This document shows positions 56,013-64,000 of a DNA stretch of 64,000 nucleotides, piece by piece (position 1 is the first letter of the stretch; every line of letters starts with the position of its first letter). The DNA is from Algoriphagus ornithinivorans (GTDB taxonomy: Bacteria > Bacteroidota > Bacteroidia > Cytophagales > Cyclobacteriaceae). The position numbers and the translations under genes are program-made. The notes beneath the pieces are model-generated. The model made no database searches. It was not told where the DNA came from and saw only the letters and a list, made by a program, of their open reading frames with translations. Location: NCBI RefSeq assembly GCF_900115305.1, contig NZ_FOVW01000010.1, positions 1-64,000 of the forward strand, read 5' to 3'.

Positions 56013-56420
56013 ATGATTTCATTTCAAATTGAAGATATAGTTTCCCTTGAAGAGTTTATTGCTGTGCTTAACAGTTCAGGTCTTGCAGAAAGGAGGCCTA
56101 TGGATAATCCGAACCAACTTCAGAAAATGCTGATCGGCTCAAACTTGATAATTACCGCTAGGGATTCCGGGAAACTTGTAGGGATTTTGAGAGCGCTTTC
56201 CGATTTTTCCTACCGATGCTTTATTGCAGATCTTGCGGTAGAAAAAGCCTACCAAAAGCAAGGGCTTGGCAAAAAATTAATCCAAATGGCTCGATCCACA
56301 TCAACAGATGCCAGACTTTTTTTATTTGCGGCTGAGGGAGCTATTACCTTTTATGAGAAGCTTGGCTTCCAATTACATGACCATTGCTACCAGTTGAAAC
56401 CAGAAGATCAATTGAACTGA
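56013..56420 (+). CDS. GNAT family N-acetyltransferase
   Basis: 135 residues with the complete GNAT core: FIADLAVEKAYQKQGLGKKL (about 70-89) contains motif A with Q-x-x-G-L-G-K, and YEKLGFQLHDHCYQL (about 114-128) motif B. Acceptor unknown. It starts 28 bp from the divergent hypothetical gene. Confidence 0.88.
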   Translation: MISFQIEDIVSLEEFIAVLNSSGLAERRPMDNPNQLQKMLIGSNLIITARDSGKLVGILRALSDFSYRCFIADLAVEKAYQKQGLGKKLIQMARSTSTDARLFLFAAEGAITFYEKLGFQLHDHCYQLKPEDQLN

Positions 56421-56467
56421 TTTAGTTCGAATTTGCTATATTCCCATACCCAAAAATACCCCACCTT

Positions 56468-57751
56468 ATGAGAAGACAAATATTACTAGGGATCGCTTGT
56501 TTGATTTCCTCTTATGCATTTGCCCAAAAGACTTTCATTCATGCCGGAAGGCTGATCGATGTGAAAGAAATGAGGGTTTTGACAGAACAAACCATCATAG
56601 TGGAAGATGGAAAAATCACTTCTGTGACTAAGGGATATCAAACTCCTGGAAGTTCGGATCAAGCTATTGATTTGAAAAATGCCACTGTTTTGCCTGGATT
56701 GATGGATATGCATGTGCACATAGAAGGAGAGACCAGTCCCACCCGTTATATTGATGGCTTTAGAGATAATGAAGCAGATGTCGCTTTTAAGTCCGTCCCT
56801 TTGGCGGAAAGAACCTTGATGGCGGGATTCACTACTGTCCGGGATTTGGGAGGTTCTGGGGTCAATATAGCCCTGCGGGATGCCATTGCAGCCGGAAGAG
56901 TCAAAGGGCCAAGAATTTTTACAGCCGGAAAAGCCATTTCACCTACAGGAGGACATGCAGATCCAACCAACGGAATGAAAAGGGATTTGATGGAAGATCC
57001 GGGACCGGTTTGGGGCGTAATTAATGGACCTTATGAAGCAAGAAAGGCAGTAAGGCAAATGGTGAAATACGGAGCAGATGTGATTAAAGTAACGGCTACA
57101 GGAGGTGTACTTTCTGTTGCACGGGACGGTTCTGCTCCTCAGTTTCAATTGGATGAATTGGAAGCAGTGGTGCAAACGGCTAATGACTTTGGAATTCATG
57201 TGGCAGCTCATGCCCATGGGGACGAAGGAATGCAGCGTGCGGTGAAAGCTGGAGTTTATTCGATTGAACATGGTACTTTGATGTCTGAAGCAACCATGAA
57301 GTTGATGAAGGAAAAAGGAACTTGGTACGTGCCAACTATTACGGCAGGAATGTCTGCTGCTGCTTTTGCAGAAATTCCGGGGTATTATCCTCCAGTAGTA
57401 GCAGAAAAAGCGAGAAGGATTGGAGCTCAGATCCAAGATACTTTCGCAAAGGCCTATAAAAGTGGGGTGAAAATCGCTTTCGGATCTGATGCAGGAGTAT
57501 ATCCGCACGGAGAAAATTATAGAGAATTTGTCTATATGGTTGAGGCAGGAATGCCTGCAATGGAAGCACTTAAATCGGCTACTCTTACCAATGCGGTTTT
57601 TATGAAAATTGAAGACAAATTAGGCTCGATTGAGACTGGGAAAATTGCGGATATCATTGCCGTTAAAGGCAATCCTGATCAGGATATCTCTGTCATGAAA
57701 AATGTGGTTTTTGTGATGAAAGAAGGAAAGGTTTATAAGGCTGAATTATGA
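56468..57751 (+). CDS. Secreted amidohydrolase (imidazolonepropionase-like / prolidase-type)
   Basis: 427 residues; signal peptide up to AYAFAQ (about 19). The metal-dependent hydrolase fold begins with LPGLMDMHVHIEG (HxH, about 79-81), then Lys in ADVIKVTATGG, the HAHG box (about 247-250), EHGT (about 267) and GSDAG (about 338). These features fit the periplasmic amidohydrolases that cleave Xaa-Pro dipeptides or acylated amines in Bacteroidota. Two more peptide/amide hydrolase genes follow, suggesting peptide scavenging. Confidence 0.9.
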   Translation: MRRQILLGIACLISSYAFAQKTFIHAGRLIDVKEMRVLTEQTIIVEDGKITSVTKGYQTPGSSDQAIDLKNATVLPGLMDMHVHIEGETSPTRYIDGFRDNEADVAFKSVPLAERTLMAGFTTVRDLGGSGVNIALRDAIAAGRVKGPRIFTAGKAISPTGGHADPTNGMKRDLMEDPGPVWGVINGPYEARKAVRQMVKYGADVIKVTATGGVLSVARDGSAPQFQLDELEAVVQTANDFGIHVAAHAHGDEGMQRAVKAGVYSIEHGTLMSEATMKLMKEKGTWYVPTITAGMSAAAFAEIPGYYPPVVAEKARRIGAQIQDTFAKAYKSGVKIAFGSDAGVYPHGENYREFVYMVEAGMPAMEALKSATLTNAVFMKIEDKLGSIETGKIADIIAVKGNPDQDISVMKNVVFVMKEGKVYKAEL

Positions 57752-57756
57752 AATTA

Positions 57757-57960
57757 GAAGGCTGAAATGGCAGTGCCAGTTGGCAGTAGGCAGTAAGCAG
57801 TTTCGGATTGAGAAAGATAAAATCTGAATGGTGGGGTGATTCTTGAGAATACTAAAAATTATAAATCACCAATTTTCAATGGACAATAACCATTAACTCA
57901 ATAACTAATAACCATTAACTCAATAACCAATAACAAATAACCAATAACTCAACAATCCAT
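57757..57960. repeat. Low-complexity intergenic repeat, copy D
   Basis: After the amidohydrolase stop come GGCAGTGCCAGTTGGCAGTA and GGCAGTAAGCAGT (57769-57800), the same 7-mer family as GTAGGCA at bases 4-24. From about 57883 the sequence is almost wholly composed of CATTAACTCAATAAC, AATAACCAATAAC and related words, ending just before the S10 peptidase start. Confidence 0.65.
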
Positions 57961-57964
57961 AATC

Positions 57965-59482
57965 ATGTACTTAGTATCCAGATTAAGAATAGTGTTCCTT
58001 TTTACTTTGATTTCAACCTTCACTTTTGCTCAGGAGAAGGCTCATGAAACCAAAGAGCTTCCCAAAGCTCAGGTGTTTGAAAGTAAACAGACTGTCACCA
58101 TTGACGGCAAGGTCATCAACCTTCAGGCAAAGGCAGGGACCCTAGAACTGAAGGACGAGAACAATAAGCCTATCGCCCTTTTTGGTTTTACCGCTTATTT
58201 CAAAGAAAATGGAGGAAAAAATAGACCCATCGTTTTCGCCTATAACGGAGGCCCTGGTTCATCGTCTTACTGGTTGCACATGGGTATCATGGGACCCAAA
58301 AGAATTGTTGTCGACGATCCGAATTACAACCAAGGAGCTCCCTATCAACTAGTCAATAATGAATTCTCCATACTGGATGTAGCAGACGTGGTCATGATGG
58401 ATCCTGTTGGCACAGGTCTTTCCGTACCCATTGGAGATGCAACAGGGAAGGATTTTTGGGGAGTAGATCAAGATATCCGATCTGTCAGCTTGTTTATCAT
58501 GCAATTTCTTAAGGCTCATGATCGGCTGAATTCTCCTAAATATATCCTTGGCGAAAGTTATGGTACATTTAGAAATGCAGGCGTGATGAATTACCTGCTG
58601 AATAAGGGATATGCCTTGAATGGTGTAATTATGGTTTCAGCTGTATTTGACTTGAGATCACTGTTTTTCGCTCCTAATGAGGATTTATCCTATATCGTGT
58701 ATTTGCCAACTATGGCCGCTACTGCTTGGTATCATAATAAGATAGAAAGGAAACAGTCGGACTTAGATGCATTTGTGGAAGAAGTGAGAGGGTTTACAGA
58801 AAATCATTATACGCCGGCCTTATTTAAAGGAAATAGAATATCTGATACTGAAAAAAATCAGGTTGCTGCCAGTCTTGAATCTTATACTGGAGTCTCTGCA
58901 GATATTTGGAAAAGAGCTGATTTGAAAATTACAGCCGGTGAATTTTTCCAGGAATTATTGCGCGATGAAAAGAACACAGTGGGACGACTGGATTCCAGAT
59001 ACACAGGAATCAATATCGATCCAATGTCAATGGATTCCTTTACAGATCCTCAAAGTGATGCCATCTCTCCTGCTTATACTATGGGCTTTCTAGACTACTT
59101 TCATGGAGCTTTGGGAGTAAGTAAGGATTTACTCTATGCTACTTCAGCGTATTCCAAAGAAGGCTTCAAATGGGACTGGAAGCATCAGGGCAATAACTTT
59201 TGGGGAGCAGATGCAGCCGTCACCACAGTTCCTGATATGACAGAAGCCCTGAGTAAGGATCCAAATGTGAAGATATTGATCATGAATGGATATTATGATT
59301 TAGCAACTGTCTTCTATGGCGTGGAGCAAAGTATTTCTCATATAGATCTCCCGAAGTCGGCAACTGACAGAATTATCATGGAATACTATGAAGCCGGGCA
59401 TATGATGTACACACATTTGCCGTCTGCGAAGAAATTTAGAGAAGATTTGAAGGTATTTATTGAAGATACTTTGAGAAAATAA
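57965..59482 (+). CDS. S10 family serine carboxypeptidase, exported
   Basis: 505 residues with signal peptide (ending STFTFAQ near 23). Catalytic elements: FAYNGGPGSSSYWLHMG (about 90-106, oxyanion hole), LGESYGTFRN (about 196-205, nucleophile Ser), NGYYDLAT (about 441-448, Asp) and EAGHMMYTH (about 477-485, His). Removes C-terminal residues from peptides in the periplasm or outside. It is preceded directly by repeat copy D and followed by the serine hydrolase gene after 13 bp. Confidence 0.92.
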   Translation: MYLVSRLRIVFLFTLISTFTFAQEKAHETKELPKAQVFESKQTVTIDGKVINLQAKAGTLELKDENNKPIALFGFTAYFKENGGKNRPIVFAYNGGPGSSSYWLHMGIMGPKRIVVDDPNYNQGAPYQLVNNEFSILDVADVVMMDPVGTGLSVPIGDATGKDFWGVDQDIRSVSLFIMQFLKAHDRLNSPKYILGESYGTFRNAGVMNYLLNKGYALNGVIMVSAVFDLRSLFFAPNEDLSYIVYLPTMAATAWYHNKIERKQSDLDAFVEEVRGFTENHYTPALFKGNRISDTEKNQVAASLESYTGVSADIWKRADLKITAGEFFQELLRDEKNTVGRLDSRYTGINIDPMSMDSFTDPQSDAISPAYTMGFLDYFHGALGVSKDLLYATSAYSKEGFKWDWKHQGNNFWGADAAVTTVPDMTEALSKDPNVKILIMNGYYDLATVFYGVEQSISHIDLPKSATDRIIMEYYEAGHMMYTHLPSAKKFREDLKVFIEDTLRK

Positions 59483-59495
59483 AGTAGATTTCCAC

Positions 59496-60587
59496 ATGAT
59501 AAAATTCAAGTTTTTCAAGGCCCTGTTATTGAGCGGGGCTTTTTTTCAATTAGTAACTGGCTTGGTTCAGGCACAGTCATCATCTCTTTATTTTCCGCCT
59601 ATCAATTCTGAGGATTGGGAAAAAATGTCAATTTCTGAAGCAGGTTTTGACCAGGAGAAAATGGGTGAATTTTTGAATTGGCTGAGTGAAACAGATACCA
59701 GAGCTTTTCTGATTTTAATAGATGGAAAGATTGTCATAGAAGAGTATTGGGGCAATAAACTGACAGGATTGGGTCAGATGGATGCTAACTCTTATTGGTA
59801 TTGGGCTTCTGCCGGCAAAACTCTTACTGCTACTTTGATCGGAATAGCTGAAGAGCAAAAACTATTAAAACTCAAAGATAGGTCTCAAAAATACTTGGGG
59901 ACGGGCTGGACCTCATTAAGTCAAAAACAGGAGAAGAAAATACGTTTGATTCATCACCTTACCATGACTACAGGCTTGAATGATCAAGTTTCAAATTTAG
60001 ATGATACTACGCCCTCATCCTTTCAGTATTTGGCCGATCCAGGCAAGCGCTGGACTTATCACAATGCTACTTATACAGTTCTGGATAAAGTGATTGAAGC
60101 ATCCACTGGAATGGATATGCAGGAATACTTTCGGGCAAACATCGGAGATAAAATTGGCATGAAGGGTTTTTGGCAAAAGACCGGACAAAACAATGTCTTT
60201 TTCAGTACGCCTAGGAGTATGGGCAGGTTTGGTCTATTGCTTTTGGCCAATGGAAGTTGGGATGGAAATAAATTATGGGAAGGACAGTTTTTTAAGGATA
60301 TGATCCAACCATCTCAGCAGCTGAACCCAAGCTATGGATACTTGACTTGGCTGAATGGAGAGAGTTCATATCTATTACCAGGAAGTCAAACAAGACTGCC
60401 GGGAAGTTTGATTAAAAGTGCTCCAGAAGATATGTATCAGGCTATGGGAAAAAATGGACAGTTCTTGATGGTTGTACCATCCCAAAATCTGGTAATTGTA
60501 AGAGTAGGGGGAGCTCCGGGAAATCTTCCGGTTCCATTTTTATTGGCAAGACAAATTTGGGATAGGCTAGGACCTATACTAAAGTAA
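59496..60587 (+). CDS. Serine hydrolase, beta-lactamase/PBP-like class C fold
   Basis: 363 residues, signal peptide ending GLVQAQ (about 27). SxxK as SAGK (about 108-111), YxN as YHN (about 188-190) in KRWTYHNATYT, and the remainder of the class C / 6-aminohexanoate-hydrolase-like fold. It is more likely an esterase or peptidase than a resistance enzyme. Thirteen bp after the S10 peptidase, so likely in the same transcript. Confidence 0.88.
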   Translation: MIKFKFFKALLLSGAFFQLVTGLVQAQSSSLYFPPINSEDWEKMSISEAGFDQEKMGEFLNWLSETDTRAFLILIDGKIVIEEYWGNKLTGLGQMDANSYWYWASAGKTLTATLIGIAEEQKLLKLKDRSQKYLGTGWTSLSQKQEKKIRLIHHLTMTTGLNDQVSNLDDTTPSSFQYLADPGKRWTYHNATYTVLDKVIEASTGMDMQEYFRANIGDKIGMKGFWQKTGQNNVFFSTPRSMGRFGLLLLANGSWDGNKLWEGQFFKDMIQPSQQLNPSYGYLTWLNGESSYLLPGSQTRLPGSLIKSAPEDMYQAMGKNGQFLMVVPSQNLVIVRVGGAPGNLPVPFLLARQIWDRLGPILK

Positions 60588-60591
60588 AAGC

Positions 60592-60987
60592 TTAGTCTTT
60601 GGAATCGTTTCTTGAAAGTTGATAGTTGATTTTCTCCATGGTTAGTGGTTTTTCGATAAATCCACTAACTACTTCATAATCCATAGCCTTTTGCCTATCC
60701 TGAAAATCAATGGAGCTGGAAAGGATGACTATTTTATCTTTTCTTTTCGGAAATTTTTCCAGATAAAAATTCAAAAACTCCCATCCGTTCATAACGGGCA
60801 TGTTAATGTCCAAAAAAATCATGATTTGTTGGTCTGTTGGGAGTTCGGCTATTGCCATTAAAGCTTCTTCACCTTCTAGAAACTGGTAAATGTGCTTGGA
60901 GATATCCGTCTTTCCTAACAGCCGTTTATTGATCAGATTATTTATCGGATCATCGTCCACAAGAAAAATCGCTTCGAAATGGATCAT
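60592..60987 (-). CDS. Single-domain response regulator
   Basis: 131 residues comprising only a CheY-like receiver: acidic pocket VDDDP (about 11-15), phosphoacceptor in IFLDINMPVMNG (Asp near 60), Thr/Ser block ILSSS and Lys in EKPLT. No output domain, so it passes phosphate to or acts on another protein. No kinase gene adjoins it. It converges on the serine hydrolase gene with a 4-bp gap. Confidence 0.92.
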   Translation of the reverse strand: MIHFEAIFLVDDDPINNLINKRLLGKTDISKHIYQFLEGEEALMAIAELPTDQQIMIFLDINMPVMNGWEFLNFYLEKFPKRKDKIVILSSSIDFQDRQKAMDYEVVSGFIEKPLTMEKINYQLSRNDSKD

Positions 60988-61113
60988 GTTGGCAAAAGTA
61001 ACTAATCAGGCTGTATATAGCCCAAAATACAATTATTCCTACTGTCAGAAAAAACTTTAAGAGCCTTTTTTCAAAAATGATTTTACAGGCACTCAAAATC
61101 AGGACAATAAAAA

Positions 61114-61133
61114 AGGAGGCCGAAGCCTCCTTC
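61114..61133 (-). terminator. Intrinsic terminator of groES-groEL
   Basis: AAGGAGGC (61114-61121) and GCCTCCTT (61126-61133) pair over a 4-nt CGAA loop; on the minus strand the stem is followed by a T-rich run. It is 20 bp past the groEL stop. Confidence 0.92.
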
Positions 61134-61152
61134 TAAATTTTATAGGGTTGAA

Positions 61153-62793
<1,641 letters not shown>

Positions 62794-62817
62794 TTAGTGT
62801 TTGTTCTTGTTGAATGA

Positions 62818-63096
62818 TTAAAGGATCGCGAAAATGTCAGATTCTCTCATGATAAGATAATCTGCACCATCTACGTTGAGTTCAGTACCGGAATACTTTC
62901 CGTACAAAACAGTGTCTCCAACTTTTACAGTCAAGGGCTCATCTTTTTTACCATTGCCAACTGCTACTACGGTACCTCTTTGAGGCTTCTCCTTGGCAGT
63001 GTCCGGGATGTAAAGACCGGATGCGGTTTTCTCTTCAGCTGCAGCAGGTTCTACTAGAACTCTGTCCGCAAGAGGTTTGATGTTCACTTTTGACAT
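62818..63096 (-). CDS. groS: Co-chaperonin GroES (Hsp10)
   Basis: 92 residues, standard length. N-terminal [18 protein letters not shown], mobile loop [17 protein letters not shown] (about 25-41) and C-terminal [13 protein letters not shown]. It is the lid of the GroEL chamber and the first gene of the operon. No CIRCE element (the HrcA operator) is seen upstream. Confidence 0.98.
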   Translation of the reverse strand: MSKVNIKPLADRVLVEPAAAEEKTASGLYIPDTAKEKPQRGTVVAVGNGKKDEPLTVKVGDTVLYGKYSGTELNVDGADYLIMRESDIFAIL

Positions 63097-63145
63097 AGTT
63101 ATGAAATTGTTTAAAGGTTAGTTTAAAATTCTATACTCCCTAATG

Positions 63146-63161
63146 AGCGATTCCTGTGCCA
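63146..63161 (-). promoter_or_regulatory. Candidate sigma-54 (-24/-12) promoter of groESL
   Basis: On the minus strand TGGCACAGGAATCGCT matches the sigma-54 pattern TGGCACnnnnnTTGC with one mismatch; the GG and GC dinucleotides have the exact spacing. It lies 50 bp before the groES ATG. It is flanked by ACTCCCT/AGGGAGT (63135-63141 / 63162-63168), and 20 bp further upstream is an inverted repeat CTGACA/TGTCAG (63183-63188 / 63203-63208) that might bind an activator. Pattern-based only. Confidence 0.35.
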
Positions 63162-63317
63162 AGGGAGTTTTTCATGAAAAGTCTGACAAATCGGCTACAT
63201 CCTGTCAGGTAGAGGACTGCCAATTCGAATTTTGAGCTACTTTTTGTCTGCCAAAATTTCCAAAAATGCTGGATAAAATGTCAGAATTCTGTAAATTTTC
63301 GTAAACCTATGTTGCCA

Positions 63318-64000
63318 ATGAAAACATTGTCGAAAAACTGGATGACAGAAGGGCTGATTGATTTCGAATATAAGAAGTATCAATTGTTAGCCTATTTGCA
63401 GGAAACAGAAAAGCAGTTTAAAGCCGTTCGCCTGTATCCGCATTTAGGGGAGTTGATTGAGCATCATCGAAACCTCAATGAGTTTAAATCCGGGAAAAAG
63501 TCTATCTCTGACTTCTTTCCCAAGGCTCTTTCACATGTGGATTTGAAGCAAGTTAAACTTCACTACAAGGACCTGGAAAAAGAAGATCAGGTGCTGCAGG
63601 AGGTTAACCAAATTGCGGACTTTGCCTTACCCAGCATTGAGAAAAAAATCGTTGAGGGAAGAAATATCTATGATTATGTGGAAGACCAAGTGGAGTTTGA
63701 ACCAGTAGGAATTCAGCCGATTTACAATAGGGAAGGCTTTGTTTTTCTGACAAGAGAGAAAGACTCTGATGTCTATGCATACAGGTATAAATCCAGTTTG
63801 CTCCAACTTGCAGGAGAAAAATTCCGAAGTATCAGCTTATGGCTTTTGGGTGTTTTTCAGAAAACCCTTGTCAAGACATTGGAAATGCTCAAACTTGAAT
63901 TAATCCGGGAGGTAAAAGAATTGCCTAATCCAGCTACTTGGAGAATGCATTCCCACCAGGCTTTTCCCATTGATGAAACGTTGATACCAATCAGTAAAAG
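63318..64000 (+). CDS. Hypothetical protein, N-terminal part (runs off the window)
   Basis: A frame open to the window edge, at least 227 codons from ATG 63318 (MKTLSKNWMTEGLIDFEYKK); another in-frame ATG is at 63309. No signal peptide. The visible part is helical and charged: KQFKAVRLYPHLGELIEHHR, KSISDFFPKALSHVDLK, then EFEPVGIQPIYNREGFVFLT. I recognise no family. Divergent from groES, sharing about 220 bp of upstream sequence. Codon use resembles the neighbours, so the gene is credible. Confidence 0.75.
   Translation, partial: MKTLSKNWMTEGLIDFEYKKYQLLAYLQETEKQFKAVRLYPHLGELIEHHRNLNEFKSGKKSISDFFPKALSHVDLKQVKLHYKDLEKEDQVLQEVNQIADFALPSIEKKIVEGRNIYDYVEDQVEFEPVGIQPIYNREGFVFLTREKDSDVYAYRYKSSLLQLAGEKFRSISLWLLGVFQKTLVKTLEMLKLELIREVKELPNPATWRMHSHQAFPIDETLIPISK

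Noticed and set aside
63097..63308. CIRCE/HrcA operator of groESL
   Set aside because: No TTAGCACTC-N9-GAGTGCTAA or close variant is present.

Overview
The window looks like chromosomal DNA of a member of the Bacteroidota, most likely order Cytophagales, family Cyclobacteriaceae (Algoriphagus-like). This rests on a SusC/SusD pair, a type IX secretion C-terminal sorting domain, families typical of the phylum (DUF6090, GSCFA, DM13 lipoproteins, FAS1 lipoproteins), many signal-peptidase-II lipoproteins, moderate A+T richness and mostly weak Shine-Dalgarno signals. The genus is an inference from style; no rRNA is present.

Layout. 1-5.3 kb: an SDR dehydrogenase, an outer-membrane-type hypothetical protein and a GntP gluconate permease, separated by low-complexity intergenic repeats, then a DUF6090 membrane protein. 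5.8-11.7 kb: katG, a phosphoesterase, a beta-barrel protein and a two-FAS1 lipoprotein, bracketed by two direct copies of a dispersed palindromic repeat. 11.7-14.7 kb: a three-gene ABC efflux operon (adaptor, FtsX/MacB-type permease, ATPase). 14.8-22 kb: an esterase overlapping a PIN-type toxin-antitoxin pair, then priA, a YyaL/DUF255 thioredoxin-fold protein and a GSCFA protein. 22-24.9 kb: a palindrome cluster, an ECF sigma factor with a membrane partner, and DUF1835/DUF1801 proteins. 24.9-32.8 kb, all on the minus strand: S9 peptidase, PBP4-type carboxypeptidase, SusD and SusC. 33.3-35.5 kb: membrane pyrophosphatase.

36.2-37.7 kb is RNA-rich: a tRNA-Pro(GGG) followed by two exact 81-bp tandem units that end in the tRNA 3' sequence and resemble a hairpin-remodelled tRNA, then a DoxX gene and a probable structured small RNA. 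37.8-41.4 kb: a lysophospholipase-like hydrolase, a lipoprotein plus M64 metallopeptidase pair, and a duplicated fragment of the hydrolase 3' end beyond them. 41.4-46.4 kb: an ABC/GntR operon with a clear palindromic operator, then an OmpR-type two-component system. 46.4-48.9 kb: a tight four-gene operon of DM13 lipoprotein, beta-barrel protein, Crp/Fnr regulator and second DM13 lipoprotein, probably a redox-related surface system and one of the more novel gene arrangements here. 49-51.7 kb: a DUF4174 gene interrupted by TGA, then dinB divergent from a self-cleaving S24 repressor with a palindromic MITE between them. 51.8-60.6 kb: a lipoprotein sugar dehydrogenase/PKD/cytochrome c fusion, small enzymes (VOC, two GNATs), an amidohydrolase, an S10 peptidase and a serine hydrolase. 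60.6-64 kb: a single-domain response regulator, groES-groEL with a possible sigma-54 promoter, and a gene running off the right edge.

Most of the window is housekeeping or ordinary accessory sequence. The most unusual signals are the tRNA-Pro-derived tandem units, the candidate pseudoknotted small RNA, the DM13 operon and the several families of intergenic repeats.
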